Shown: positions 9,259-18,035 of the stretch, in pieces | How positions within the stretch are numbered: the first letter of the stretch is position 1 | Layout of the letters: every line of letters starts with the position of its first letter | NCBI GenBank assembly: GCA_018302605.1 | Contig: JAGVZN010000020.1 | Span: forward strand, 1,427 to 58,052 | Length of the DNA: 56,626 nucleotides | Direction: 5' to 3' | Source: Candidatus Woesearchaeota archaeon | GTDB lineage: Archaea > Nanobdellota > Nanobdellia > Woesearchaeales > GW2011-AR9 | The notes under the pieces: generated by a model | What the model was told of the DNA's origin: nothing | The model's input: the letters and a program-made list of their open reading frames with translations, nothing else | Databases searched by the model: none | Translations under genes and position numbers: made by a program

Positions 9259-11469
9259 TTAAGCTTTTCTGAAGAAGACTAGACCCACAGTGAGCAAGGC
9301 GAATGAAATGATGAGAAAATAGGGGATAGTCTTTTTGGCTTTGGCTGATGTCGATTCGTATACCACCAGACCCCCTTGATTAATTTGGGAGGGGAGTGCT
9401 GTTCGAGATTGGGTGTACGGGAGAGTGGTGGTTGCTGACAAAGAAAGTCCGGTAACAGAAGATGGAAGAGAAGAATTGAGGGTAGTAAATACTGGTGATG
9501 GAGCCGGGAGAACATAGACTTCTGCCGTCGTTTCTTTAGGGTTCTTCAGGCCTTCCTGGCGCAGGCCGATCTTAACTTTGTACGTGCCCTCGGCAGTGGA
9601 ATGATCCAGTTTCAGGAAAAGATTCTGTTCTTTTTCTTCAGCGCTGCCTAACAAGAATAACTGGGTATCCGCGTCGTGGTCTTGCGAATTGTTTTGGCAG
9701 GAATAACATTTTTTCCCTCTGTACACATAACCATAAAGTTCATACGAGAGCGGAGCTGAAGAACTGACTGCCCCTTTGACTTGAACTGTAACTGGCAGGC
9801 GATCACCGACATGGATGGAAGGGGGCATGTTGATACTGATTGCAGCAGCGCGGCTCGTACGGGAAGTGGTAGCACTGGAAGTAGCAATAGTGGTCATGCA
9901 CAGATTGGAAGAGACCCCTTCAATAGGGACACTCTCTTCGGTACGCTGGCCGAGGCCTTCGACGATTAAAGTGATAGACCCGTTGGGATATTGATAGCGA
10001 CAATTAGCGTCTAATTGAAGCGGGATTGTGAGGGTGGAAAAATGATTCTTTTCTTTCAGAAGAAACGAAGTCGTTTTGCTCACTTTTTTGCCGACGTGCT
10101 CTGCCCAGACACGAATCTCACTTTTCGTTTCGTTGCTTTTGTAAATGTGTAGTTTTAACAACAGCTGATCACCCCAGCGAGCTTTTTTATCCGATCCCAA
10201 GTTGATATTTTCCACAGAAAGCGTGCTGTTTTCGGGCATCAGTGTCTGGTCCGTTTGAAGATAAAGTTGTTGAACGATGTTATCCTCTGGATGCGTATCG
10301 GAGCAACTCATGTTCACGACAGTAAACGTAACCAGATACGTATCCGCAGAAAGCGCTGGGGAATATTCTGTGTAGAGAGAAGAAATGATTTTGGAGTTGG
10401 TCCAAGGAGAATAATTTTTGACGACCCGGCCGGAGCCGGTTTCAATTTCTCCTACAACAGTAATATTAACCGCCCGGGGATGATGATTTGTCGCAGTAAT
10501 GATAAATGGGAGATTGGCGTCGGCGCTGGTGAGGTTTCCGTCCAGGGATAAAGAAACATCGCAAGGTTCTTCATCGGAAAGCGGGGCGAGGGGTGTTGGA
10601 AAAGCGAGTGTCCATCGTGATCCATTACGCTGCCAGGAGTAGCCTTCTTTGCTGCTGCTATAACTGGTTCTGGTCAGAATATCCTGATCTCTGTTGATCA
10701 AAGTAATTTCATCGTAATCGGTATCTAAAGAAAAATCGCTGTCGCCATTGCGATAGACCAGAAGATAACAGCGAGGACAAATGGTGAGGCCTTCTTTTCC
10801 CAGTGTGTTCGTGTCGGCAAGATATACTTTCCCGCCATTTTGATCTTGAAGCAATGCACCACGCAGATCGACGGAAACTGAGCCATTGTTAAAAAGCTCT
10901 ACCCATTCGCCCCCAGGAAGATGGTCATCGTCGGCTCCGAAAGGATTAGGCAGCAGTTCGCTGATCATGATGTCCGGCGAGGTGGTTCTTAGATGCCAAA
11001 TGCTGTTGCGGGCGCCGGGAGTACCTCCATCAACAAGCGATTCCCCCCAGGTGTTATCTTCACGACGCTCGAGAGTCCGGTTATTCGTTAACGCACCAAG
11101 AGAAGAATTATAAGTTAATTCAGTGGAACAAGTTCCGTCTAAGATGATCGTATCCCCGGTGTTGGTAAGAGAGATGGTAAGGGGGATGATTGTGCCGTTA
11201 AATGAAGAGGTATTCTGAAAGATTTCTGGCTTACGGGCGATAATGATCAATTCTTCCGGGGAGATCACTGTTGGCGGCAAAAGTTTTGCGTCCAGAAAAC
11301 AGCCAGAGAAGTTGATTGTCTCGTTGCCATTATTCCGGATCTCAATCCATTCATTAGACCACCCGCCGAAGTCGTCGGTAGGGGCATAGGAAATCTCATT
11401 GATCTCGAGCAGTGCCGAGGCAGAAGAGAGAAAAAATACTGCCCAGATCCACCATATCCACCCCTTCAT
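9259..11469 (-). CDS. Membrane-anchored surface protein with two lamin-tail domains
   Basis: A 736-aa exported protein. The ATG at 11469 gives a clean signal peptide (MKGWIWWIWAVFFLSSASA); the TTG nine bases upstream is less likely. Two lamin-tail beta-sandwich domains are visible: residues ~20-140 (INEISYAP...EWIEIRNNG...) and ~165-290 (ISELLPNPF...EWVELFNNG...). Further Ig-like beta segments follow, then a Thr/Ser/Pro-rich spacer and a C-terminal membrane helix (IPYFLIISFALLTVGLVFF) with a basic stop. N-x-S/T sequons are abundant, fitting archaeal N-glycosylation. Probably an envelope or adhesion protein, sole gene in its unit. Confidence 0.85.
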   Translation of the reverse strand: MKGWIWWIWAVFFLSSASALLEINEISYAPTDDFGGWSNEWIEIRNNGNETINFSGCFLDAKLLPPTVISPEELIIIARKPEIFQNTSSFNGTIIPLTISLTNTGDTIILDGTCSTELTYNSSLGALTNNRTLERREDNTWGESLVDGGTPGARNSIWHLRTTSPDIMISELLPNPFGADDDHLPGGEWVELFNNGSVSVDLRGALLQDQNGGKVYLADTNTLGKEGLTICPRCYLLVYRNGDSDFSLDTDYDEITLINRDQDILTRTSYSSSKEGYSWQRNGSRWTLAFPTPLAPLSDEEPCDVSLSLDGNLTSADANLPFIITATNHHPRAVNITVVGEIETGSGRVVKNYSPWTNSKIISSLYTEYSPALSADTYLVTFTVVNMSCSDTHPEDNIVQQLYLQTDQTLMPENSTLSVENINLGSDKKARWGDQLLLKLHIYKSNETKSEIRVWAEHVGKKVSKTTSFLLKEKNHFSTLTIPLQLDANCRYQYPNGSITLIVEGLGQRTEESVPIEGVSSNLCMTTIATSSATTSRTSRAAAISINMPPSIHVGDRLPVTVQVKGAVSSSAPLSYELYGYVYRGKKCYSCQNNSQDHDADTQLFLLGSAEEKEQNLFLKLDHSTAEGTYKVKIGLRQEGLKNPKETTAEVYVLPAPSPVFTTLNSSLPSSVTGLSLSATTTLPYTQSRTALPSQINQGGLVVYESTSAKAKKTIPYFLIISFALLTVGLVFFRKA

Positions 11470-11598
11470 CGGCGGCAATCCCGCCGCCGGCTTTAAATAG
11501 ATGATGGGATTAGAACCTAATGTCTCAAAAACAACCTTTTCACTATTCTTTAATACTAAACAAAGTTTTTAAACGCCTTTCCATTCAGTAGTAGTATT

Positions 11599-12120
11599 AT
11601 GTCTTGGTTCAGCAGAAAGAAGGTTCCGAAGGTTCCGTTTCCCACCGGCCATCCCGCAGGAGAAGGAGCTCTGCGCTTTCCTTCGATGAGACCGGAAGAA
11701 CGGGTGATTGAGCCAGCAAAAGTTAAAGAGGCTGTAGGTTTGGAGATGCCTTCAATTACGGAAGAAGCGCCAACTTTTGCTGCAAGGCGGCCCTTGGAAG
11801 AGTCAGTTTTCCCACGAGAAGAACAAAGAGCTGCCCTGCCGGAAGCAACATCCAGATCGGGAGCAGCGAGGATACCCTCATTTCATCCTAAAGCGGAAGA
11901 AGAGCCGTTGTTCGTCAAGGTTGATGTCTATCAACGCATCTTAGGAGAGATTGAATCTATCAAGACTGATGTTTCTGCGGCGTTTGAAGCGTCAAAGCGG
12001 CTGGAGACATCGGAATACAATGAAGAAGAGAATTATACCAAATTAAAACGGGCGATCCGAGTGATTCACGATCGTCTGCTTCAAGTCGATAAAAACCTGT
12101 TTAAAGTGCAGGGAAGTTAG
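11599..12120 (+). CDS. Hypothetical coiled-coil protein with FVKVDVY motif
   Basis: This 173-aa protein starts with a short basic segment (MSWFSRKKVPKVPFPTG), has a disordered Pro/Glu/Ala-rich middle, and ends in a helical region from about residue 105. The stretch PLFVKVDVYQRIL closely resembles PVFVKIDEYNDVL in the next gene, so the two share a module. A TATA-like TTTTTAAACG lies about 25 nt upstream. It is first of three same-strand genes with gaps of 11 and 9 bases. No enzymatic motif is visible; a structural or cytoskeletal role is only a guess. Confidence 0.7.
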   Translation: MSWFSRKKVPKVPFPTGHPAGEGALRFPSMRPEERVIEPAKVKEAVGLEMPSITEEAPTFAARRPLEESVFPREEQRAALPEATSRSGAARIPSFHPKAEEEPLFVKVDVYQRILGEIESIKTDVSAAFEASKRLETSEYNEEENYTKLKRAIRVIHDRLLQVDKNLFKVQGS

Positions 12121-12131
12121 GAGGGATTTTC

Positions 12132-12359
12132 ATGGAACGCATGCCTGTTTTTGTAAAAATAGATGAATATAATGATGTACTTGCCGTTGTTGGGTCGATC
12201 CGGAAGAAATTGGATGAAGCTAAAGAGACACTCTTAAAAATTTCTGACCTTAAAAATGAAGAGGATCATCAGTTAGAGTTATGGCAGAATAGTTTAGCCG
12301 AACTGGAAAAGAAAGTTGATTTTATCAATCATTCTCTTAATGAGCCGGAACAATTTTAG
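12132..12359 (+). CDS. Small coiled-coil protein with FVKIDEY motif, 75 aa
   Basis: A short, acidic, almost wholly helical protein. The N-terminus MERMPVFVKIDEYNDVLAVV is paralogous to the C-terminal module of the preceding gene, and the remainder (LDEAKETLLKISDLKNEED...) has heptad-like hydrophobic spacing, predicting an antiparallel hairpin or dimeric coiled coil. An AGGAGGG purine run precedes the ATG, so it is probably translated by a Shine-Dalgarno start inside the operon. Function unknown; interaction with the product upstream is likely from the shared module. Confidence 0.7.
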   Translation: MERMPVFVKIDEYNDVLAVVGSIRKKLDEAKETLLKISDLKNEEDHQLELWQNSLAELEKKVDFINHSLNEPEQF

Positions 12360-12368
12360 GTCGCAATC

Positions 12369-12884
12369 ATGACAAAAAGAAAAAAATCAGCAAAGAGGAA
12401 AGTGATGAATAGGTCTCATCCCAAACCCCTCTCAAAAGAACACGTAAGAACTCATCTCGAAAAAGACCCAGAATATATGGTCCAAGTCAGTGATCCAAAA
12501 ATATTGCGCAAAGACTTGCTGGAATCGCTGAGAGAAGTGATTATCTTCATGCAGGGTTATGAGACATTTCGTAAGATTCAGGAAGAAAAAGTCGCGTTGT
12601 TTACCGTCCTTAAATCGCAGGTAAGGGAGATTAATTCACTGGTCGATGGAAAACTAAAGAAATATCTGCCTAAAGGAAAGCTTCGTGGATTTTCTGAGAA
12701 ACAGTTACAGCAGCAAGGATTAGATGAAGAGTTGCTTTCACCGGCAGGACAGCAGCCGTTGGAAGTCGTGTCGATCGAGAGAAGCACGCCTCGAGAACAG
12801 ACCGAGCGCGAGCAGCCCAGTGAGTTAGACGAACTGGAAAAACAGCTGCGGGATATTGAAAGCCAATTGCAGAATATTAGATAA
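12369..12884 (+). CDS. Hypothetical basic/coiled-coil protein, 171 aa
   Basis: The third gene of the coiled-coil operon. It begins with a strongly basic tail (MTKRKKSAKRKV), has a conserved-looking helical core (about 40-85: KILRKDLLESLREVIIFMQG), a short linker, and a C-terminal acidic coiled coil (ELDELEKQLRDIESQLQNI). The basic tail could contact nucleic acid or membrane. I do not recognise the family. Its constant linkage to the two FVK(V/I)D proteins suggests one complex. Confidence 0.65.
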   Translation: MTKRKKSAKRKVMNRSHPKPLSKEHVRTHLEKDPEYMVQVSDPKILRKDLLESLREVIIFMQGYETFRKIQEEKVALFTVLKSQVREINSLVDGKLKKYLPKGKLRGFSEKQLQQQGLDEELLSPAGQQPLEVVSIERSTPREQTEREQPSELDELEKQLRDIESQLQNIR

Positions 12885-12946
12885 GAACAAGGGTGCGTCG
12901 TCGCGCAACAAAAGTTTTATAAATACTTTCTTCTCTGCGCAAAAAT

Positions 12947-13432
12947 GTGATTGAATTAAATACTCCAGATATAGTTGGTAGTGCTGACGAACTTGCTAGA
13001 AGAGTACAAGAATATTCCCAATCACAGGAAAAATCATGGCGACGGATTCCTTATTTGGCTCTCAAAGCAGACCACAGGTGCGGTGTTTTGAATACGCTTG
13101 CTACAGCTTACAATAAGGGGTTATGGGGGGTGGGAGAAAAGGAGCGTGGTTTATATCTGATGTATGTTGATTTGGCAACCGGTATCATCGCCGATCCTGA
13201 TAAGTCTCTCCGAAGAAAAGTGATCGCCCCCGCGAGGCGAGAAGAAATCTTGCTCCTCGCTTCTGATTTAGACAAGATAGATGCAGGAAAGATAGCGGCA
13301 AATTTAGAGTCTCGTGCAAAACAACTTTGTCTAGATGATTCTCCAGCCAATGATGTCTGGAGAGATCAAATAAGGGTCAGACTTAATCTTTCGGAAATGT
13401 ATGTCCGGCCTGCCGATTGGTCTTATCGATAA
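12947..13432 (+). CDS. Hypothetical protein, 161 aa, leaderless GTG start
   Basis: An unrecognised soluble protein rich in Ala, Arg and Leu, with mainly helical predicted content and no catalytic motif I can name. The GTG at 12947 is chosen because a TATA box (TTTTATAAATAC, 12914-12925) lies about 26 nt before it, which fits a leaderless transcript; the ATG two bases earlier is in another frame. Directly downstream is a family B palindromic repeat and then the tRNA-Leu gene. Confidence 0.55.
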   Translation: MIELNTPDIVGSADELARRVQEYSQSQEKSWRRIPYLALKADHRCGVLNTLATAYNKGLWGVGEKERGLYLMYVDLATGIIADPDKSLRRKVIAPARREEILLLASDLDKIDAGKIAANLESRAKQLCLDDSPANDVWRDQIRVRLNLSEMYVRPADWSYR

Positions 13433-13437
13433 TTTTG

Positions 13438-13490
13438 TCAAAATAGGCAGGGGACCACCGGTCAATAGACCGGCGGAATACTCCGCGTTT
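13438..13490. repeat. Dispersed palindromic repeat, family B, short copy
   Basis: TCAAAATAGGCAGGGGACC, then the hairpin ACCGGTC/GACCGG, then GGAATACTCCGCGTTT. It is the reverse complement of the two ends of the 1666-1818 copy joined with the middle missing, so it is probably an internal deletion derivative. Confidence 0.7.
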
Positions 13491-13509
13491 GAATCTTGTT
13501 AGCAATACT

Positions 13510-13519
13510 TTTATAAAAG
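13510..13519 (+). promoter_or_regulatory. TATA box of tRNA-Leu
   Basis: TTTATAAAAG lies about 47 nt before the mature 5' end; initiation near 13540 would leave a leader of about 20 nt for RNase P to remove. Confidence 0.5.
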
Positions 13520-13560
13520 AGATGACTATTTTTATTCCGCTCCGCAAATTTAGGTTTCAC

Positions 13561-13725
13561 GTGGGCGTGCCGGAGCGGTCAAACGGGATAGTTCGTTTGG
13601 CAAAGGTGCTAAATGAGTCCATACTCAAGTCGTTTGGGTTATGAGGCTTCCCCAAGAGGTCGATGAAGAACTGTGAGCCATCTATTGGCTTAGTGCCTAC
13701 GCAGGTTCGAATCCTGCCGCCCACA
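13561..13725 (+). tRNA. tRNA-Leu(CAA) with two introns
   Basis: Class II tRNA. The acceptor arms GTGGGCG/CGCCCAC pair fully, the discriminator is A at 13725, the T-arm is GCAGG-TTCGAAT-CCTGC (13701-13717), and the D-arm is CCG/CGG with GG at positions 18-19. A normal anticodon arm forms only if two segments are removed: 13592-13622 (31 nt, after position 30) and 13630-13679 (50 nt, canonical 37/38 site). The remaining exons, 13561-13591, 13623-13629 and 13680-13725, give stem ATAGA/TCTAT around CTCAAGA, anticodon CAA, and an 84-nt mature tRNA with variable arm TGGCTTAGTGCCTAC. The middle exon is just seven nucleotides. Boundaries could shift by a base. CCA is not encoded. Confidence 0.85.
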
Positions 13726-13769
13726 CTTTTTTAGAAACATTATTAATACTTCAAGATCATCCAGTGATA

Positions 13770-14969
13770 ATGCTTGGAGATTCTATGTTTACGAGGAAAA
13801 TCAATTTAACCACAGTTGTGATCCAATTTAATTTCAAGAGATATTCGGTAAGAGATTTTCGTAAAGATTATACGTTAACGGAGAACATTTACTATAAAGA
13901 GTGGTTTAAAGATAAGAACATCCCCACTGAGATTAGGGAGGATGTGAAACTAGCACAATTCTATGAACTCGTTTTCAAGAGGGAAATATACCAAAGAGTA
14001 AGAACTGGAGAACGGCTGAACATATCATACCGGCAGTTTAAGAAAATAAGCACTAAGCTCTTAGCGGAGTTTATTTTTTATGTTCTTAGGCAATCAGAGT
14101 TTAAGCGAGTGATTGAGGGAAGAGATACAATAATTGTTAAAGTATCTGTGATGGAAGGAACGGAAGAGGGGACGTATGCTGAAATGGTTAATGAAGATAG
14201 TGATTTTCAGAGAATTTCTTTAGATGTCAGTGGAGCGTGGTTGTTGGGTAGAATTTGTCTTCCGTGGATGTTCCTGAAAAAAATCGATTCTGCGTTTCTG
14301 TTAAAGACAATAAGCCACGAATTGGAGCATTACATTGAGTTGACACGGGGAATCTACCAAAAAGAATATGCAGCAATTCAGAAGATTAGTAAATTTATGA
14401 AAGTAAATCCGAAGAAAATTGGTGCTCTTCCTGTAGTCTATGAGATACTTTGTAATTTGTATACTGAAGGAATTGCCGTTTTTCAAGAAAAAAGGTATGC
14501 AAGATATATAAAATTTGACCTAGACAAAATTGAGCTGATTAAAAGAGAAGTTGAAGCGATCTCAGTGATGAAAGACAAGAGGAGGGCTCAGGAAAGGTAC
14601 GAACGAGTTTTTCCGGATTCAGAAGGCGGAGAGTATTATTTAGGTTTTATGATGTGTTTCTTTATTGGACTAAGTTTGGCTCAGAAAGAGAATGCAACGT
14701 TGAGTATCCTAGCACCAAGAAAAGAGACTATCTCGTACACTAAACTGAATAGTTATATCCTCGAGGATAGGAACTTTGTGATTGCTCAACTAAGCCCAGA
14801 GATATTTGTTAAAACATATACAAAATTGAGTTCAATTACTACCTTTCAAAAATTTGTAAATGTGTATCTTCAATCTTGCCGTGAACTTGGGTTGGGACGG
14901 TTGGTACAGTTTATTGACAAACCATGGATAACAAAAATTATTAAGAATACGAAGAGAGCGAGAAAGTGA
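13770..14969 (+). CDS. Putative cytoplasmic zinc metallopeptidase (HELEH)
   Basis: A ~400-aa protein with TISHELEHYIEL, a zincin HExxH motif (first His about residue 183 from this ATG), and a later LYTEGIAVFQ segment that may give the third, Glu ligand as in gluzincins. No signal peptide or membrane segment is seen. Starts at 13770 and 13785 are both possible; the GTG at 13764 is less likely. It has no operon partner, standing between the tRNA-Leu gene and the beta-CASP nuclease. It shows no clear overall similarity to the zincin at 5649, so two unrelated HExxH proteins lie within 9 kb. Substrate unknown. Confidence 0.6.
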   Translation: MLGDSMFTRKINLTTVVIQFNFKRYSVRDFRKDYTLTENIYYKEWFKDKNIPTEIREDVKLAQFYELVFKREIYQRVRTGERLNISYRQFKKISTKLLAEFIFYVLRQSEFKRVIEGRDTIIVKVSVMEGTEEGTYAEMVNEDSDFQRISLDVSGAWLLGRICLPWMFLKKIDSAFLLKTISHELEHYIELTRGIYQKEYAAIQKISKFMKVNPKKIGALPVVYEILCNLYTEGIAVFQEKRYARYIKFDLDKIELIKREVEAISVMKDKRRAQERYERVFPDSEGGEYYLGFMMCFFIGLSLAQKENATLSILAPRKETISYTKLNSYILEDRNFVIAQLSPEIFVKTYTKLSSITTFQKFVNVYLQSCRELGLGRLVQFIDKPWITKIIKNTKRARK

Positions 14970-15012
14970 GATTTACCAAATGTTTTTAAAGTCAAACTGA
15001 TTCTTTAAATTT

Positions 15013-16347
15013 ATGCCAATCGAAATCTGCACCATCGGCGGTTATACCCAGACCGGCGGCAATAGCGTTGCGATCAAAGTAGGAGAAGAAGTAGTTATTC
15101 TGGATATGGGCTTAAACATGGAGAATTATATCCGTTACACCGAAGATAGAGAAGATATCAGCGCCAAGTCCTATAAAGAATTGCTCAAGGCGGGAGCGGT
15201 GCCAGATTATAATTTCATCAACGACTGGAAAGATAAAGTACTGGCCATCGTACCCAGCCATGCGCATCTGGATCATTGCGGAGCGATCCCCTTTGCTGCC
15301 GGCTTATTTCCGAATGTTCCGATCATCTGCACACCTTACACGATCGAGGTGCTCAAAGGAGCACTGGAAGACGACCGGATTAAGATACCTAACCAACTGA
15401 TCCCATTAAATGCTAATTCCACTTACAAGCTCTCGGAGAATATGATTCTCGAATTTATCCACGTAACTCATTCTATCCCCCATACGGTGATCGTCGTACT
15501 GCATACGCCGGAAGGAAAAGTAATGTACGCCAACGACTATAAATTCGACCGCCAGCCAACATTGGGAAAAGCACCTAATTTTGAACGTCTGGAAGAACTA
15601 GGAAAAGAAGGGATCAAAGTGTTGATCATCGAGTGCCTCTACGCCGAAGAGCATCGCAAGATGCCTTCCGAATCTGTCGCAAAACAGATGCTGAAAGAAG
15701 TGATGCTGGGAACAAACAGTCAGGGGAAAGCGATGATCGTCACGACGTTTTCTTCCCATATTGCCCGTCTGAAAAGCATCATCGAGATGGGTAAGAAATT
15801 AAACCGTAAAATTGTCTTTTTAGGCCGCTCGTTAGCAAAATACATTAAAGCAGCAGAAGATTTAGGTTTGGTTAATTTCAAACAAGATGTAGAGATCATC
15901 AGCTATCGCGATAAGATCGAGAAGGCGCTGCGGAAAATCATGAAAGATGGCAAAGACAAGTATCTGATCGTCTGCACCGGCCACCAAGGAGAACCGAAAG
16001 CAATCCTCTCACGAATGGCCAGAGAGGAACATGACTTCCGCTTTGATGAGGGAGATATTATCATCTTTAGCTGTTCTGTCATTCCGGTCCAGCTAAATCG
16101 GGATAATCGAAATCGGCTGGAAAGCAATCTACACAGCAAGAATGTGAGGATATTTAAGGATGTGCATGTTTCTGGTCATGCCGCACGTGAAGATCACCGC
16201 GAATTATTGGAATTGATCAAGCCGCAGGCAGTAATCCCTGCCCACGCTGGAGGAGAGAAAGCACGAGAACTTGCCGATTTAGCAACAAAGATGGGATTCA
16301 AGAAAGTATTTCTGATGGAAGATGGGAAAAGGGTTGTTATTAAGTGA
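15013..16347 (+). CDS. rnj: Beta-CASP metallo-beta-lactamase ribonuclease (archaeal RNase J)
   Basis: A 444-aa exoribonuclease of the RNase J family. The metallo-beta-lactamase motif SHAHLDHCGA lies at about residues 77-86, a second His-containing site is HVTHSIPHT (around 155-163), and ANDYKFD gives the metal-bridging Asp. Beta-CASP motifs follow (TTFSSHIARL; VSGHAAREDH; IPAHAGG near the C-terminus). In archaea it degrades RNA 5' to 3'. Compared with aCPSF1 it lacks KH domains. Single gene with its own AT-rich promoter; start ATG at 15013. Confidence 0.9.
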   Translation: MPIEICTIGGYTQTGGNSVAIKVGEEVVILDMGLNMENYIRYTEDREDISAKSYKELLKAGAVPDYNFINDWKDKVLAIVPSHAHLDHCGAIPFAAGLFPNVPIICTPYTIEVLKGALEDDRIKIPNQLIPLNANSTYKLSENMILEFIHVTHSIPHTVIVVLHTPEGKVMYANDYKFDRQPTLGKAPNFERLEELGKEGIKVLIIECLYAEEHRKMPSESVAKQMLKEVMLGTNSQGKAMIVTTFSSHIARLKSIIEMGKKLNRKIVFLGRSLAKYIKAAEDLGLVNFKQDVEIISYRDKIEKALRKIMKDGKDKYLIVCTGHQGEPKAILSRMAREEHDFRFDEGDIIIFSCSVIPVQLNRDNRNRLESNLHSKNVRIFKDVHVSGHAAREDHRELLELIKPQAVIPAHAGGEKARELADLATKMGFKKVFLMEDGKRVVIK

Positions 16348-16372
16348 AGCTTTAGGACTGACTCCACTTTCA

Positions 16373-17128
16373 TTAGTTTGACACTTTCATAATTTTGACA
16401 TGATTTATTGTTTTGAGGGCAATCCTCTTCCCATCATTCCTGGCTAAGACGTGATCCAGAAGTCTTATTTCAAGACCGGGGTGTAATTTACGTTCGATTT
16501 CAGCACAAAGCCAACGGTAGGCTTTCTCTTGGAAATCCGGATTTATGATCTGCGGTTTTTGCACACCACGAAGCTGGATCCAATATTTTTCTTCCAAAGT
16601 GTGGATAGCGCCAATCAGCCCGTTGTGAACATGCCTGTAAAATGAATCTGGGGGCATGGCAATTTCCCGGACAATCAAACCATTACCATCCAAAACTTCA
16701 ATGCTTGGATCAAATTTATTCCCTCGATAGGCAACATGATTTAATCGATTTCCCCAGGTCCAGGCAACGCTATAAGCATCCATTTCCGTCTCTGTAACGA
16801 TTCCCTGCCGGGTAAGATAATTCTCTTCTTCTCTTTTACCCCGTTTTTCTTCTTCCACCAAAAAATGCTCCAGCTGTTCTCGCTGCAACTGATCCTCTTT
16901 TTTTAGATGGTATGACTCACGATCAAAAACAAAAGCATACGCTGAATGGACTGCTTCGATACACTGAATCAAGCGATCCCGCCGTTCTGCCGATCGGACT
17001 ATTTTTGTCCATTCTTCAGGAGGAGGGGGCGGTGTTACTTGTAAAAACAGCGCCAGATTTTTAGTGGTGTAAATACAGCCCAGATCTCTTTCAGTATTTA
17101 ATACGTCCAACCGCTCGATTAAATCCAT
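16373..17128 (-). CDS. Hypothetical protein, 251 aa
   Basis: I do not recognise this protein. It has a Pro-rich patch (VTPPPPPEEW), a charged helical middle (about 85-110) and a C-terminal half with alternating hydrophobic and charged residues ending LKTINHVKIMKVS. No membrane segment, metal motif or P-loop is visible. It converges with the RNase J gene and diverges from PCNA, separated from the latter by about 100 bases holding both promoters. Confidence 0.6.
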   Translation of the reverse strand: MDLIERLDVLNTERDLGCIYTTKNLALFLQVTPPPPPEEWTKIVRSAERRDRLIQCIEAVHSAYAFVFDRESYHLKKEDQLQREQLEHFLVEEEKRGKREEENYLTRQGIVTETEMDAYSVAWTWGNRLNHVAYRGNKFDPSIEVLDGNGLIVREIAMPPDSFYRHVHNGLIGAIHTLEEKYWIQLRGVQKPQIINPDFQEKAYRWLCAEIERKLHPGLEIRLLDHVLARNDGKRIALKTINHVKIMKVSN

Positions 17129-17185
17129 CTGTAATTACACACAACACCCCAACTATAAGTACTTTACTCCTCCACCACAATAAAC

Positions 17186-17194
17186 TTTATAAAA
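17186..17194 (+). promoter_or_regulatory. TATA box of PCNA
   Basis: TTTATAAAA lies about 40 nt before the ATG. The short leader contains GTAGGGGGTAGGGA, a purine run that could serve as a ribosome binding site. Confidence 0.55.
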
Positions 17195-17228
17195 CAATTT
17201 CGTTCTCGGCTCGTAGGGGGTAGGGAAC

Positions 17229-17975
17229 ATGAAACTTGTCTTAGCAGAACCAAAATATTTCAAAGAGAGTATCAGTATCATTTCTGACTTAGTTACGGAA
17301 GCAAAATTTAAGGTTACATCAGCAGGATTAGAGTTAGTAGCGATGGACCCGGCAAATGTTGCGATGGTCATCTTTAAGCTGTTAAGCAGTTCATTTGTGG
17401 AATGTAAAGTAAAGGGTACAGAAGAGCTGGCTGTCAATCTTAACCAATTAAAACAGATCTTAAGGCGGGCTAAAAGTGATGATACGGTCACTTTGGAAAC
17501 AACGGATGATGCCAAACTGACCATCCAATTTAAGAGTAATACGACGCGTTCTTTTTCCATCCCCACGCTGGATCTTGACGAAAAAGAGCAAAAAGTGCCG
17601 GAATTGACTTTCCCATTGAGCGTGACAACCCATTCATCCATCTTAACCGATTCCATTGATGATGTCAGTGTTGTGGCAGAATCAGTCACTTTCCTGGGAG
17701 AAGCAAAGATGCTCTCCGTGAAAGCGGAAGGAGACTTGTCCAAAGCGTTTATTGAGATCAATGCTGATGAGAATACGGTGATCAAAGTTGTAGGGGATGG
17801 AAAACATAAAGCAAAATATTCTTTAGAATATCTGAAGAAAATGGCGGCAGCGGGAAAGATGGCTGATCAGGTCAGCCTGCAGTTTAATAACGATTACCCT
17901 TTAAAGTTAGAGTATAAAGTCACTGACCGGCTGTTGATGAGTTTTATCCTGGCGCCAAGAGTGGATAATGATTGA
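17229..17975 (+). CDS. pcn: DNA polymerase sliding clamp (PCNA)
   Basis: A 248-aa clamp subunit. Typical PCNA features include LVTEAKFKVTSAGLELVAMD near the N-terminus, AVNLNQLKQILRRAKSDD, the interdomain loop around residues 110-130, and the C-terminal LEYKVTDRLLMSFILAPRVD, matching the family's C-terminal strand and PAP[RK]-like tail. It encircles DNA and tethers PolD, ligase, FEN1 and other PIP-box proteins. It has its own promoter; a small membrane protein gene follows after about 60 bases. Confidence 0.96.
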   Translation: MKLVLAEPKYFKESISIISDLVTEAKFKVTSAGLELVAMDPANVAMVIFKLLSSSFVECKVKGTEELAVNLNQLKQILRRAKSDDTVTLETTDDAKLTIQFKSNTTRSFSIPTLDLDEKEQKVPELTFPLSVTTHSSILTDSIDDVSVVAESVTFLGEAKMLSVKAEGDLSKAFIEINADENTVIKVVGDGKHKAKYSLEYLKKMAAAGKMADQVSLQFNNDYPLKLEYKVTDRLLMSFILAPRVDND

Positions 17976-18035
17976 TTAGTATTCTCACCGTGCCGAGGAA
18001 CAAATTATTTATAGAGATTAATTTATTGAGCATCT

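Noticed and set aside
17153-17785. 210-codon minus-strand frame opposite PCNA
   Set aside because: It is antisense to the clearly conserved PCNA gene, Ser/Thr-rich and without a promoter or family features.
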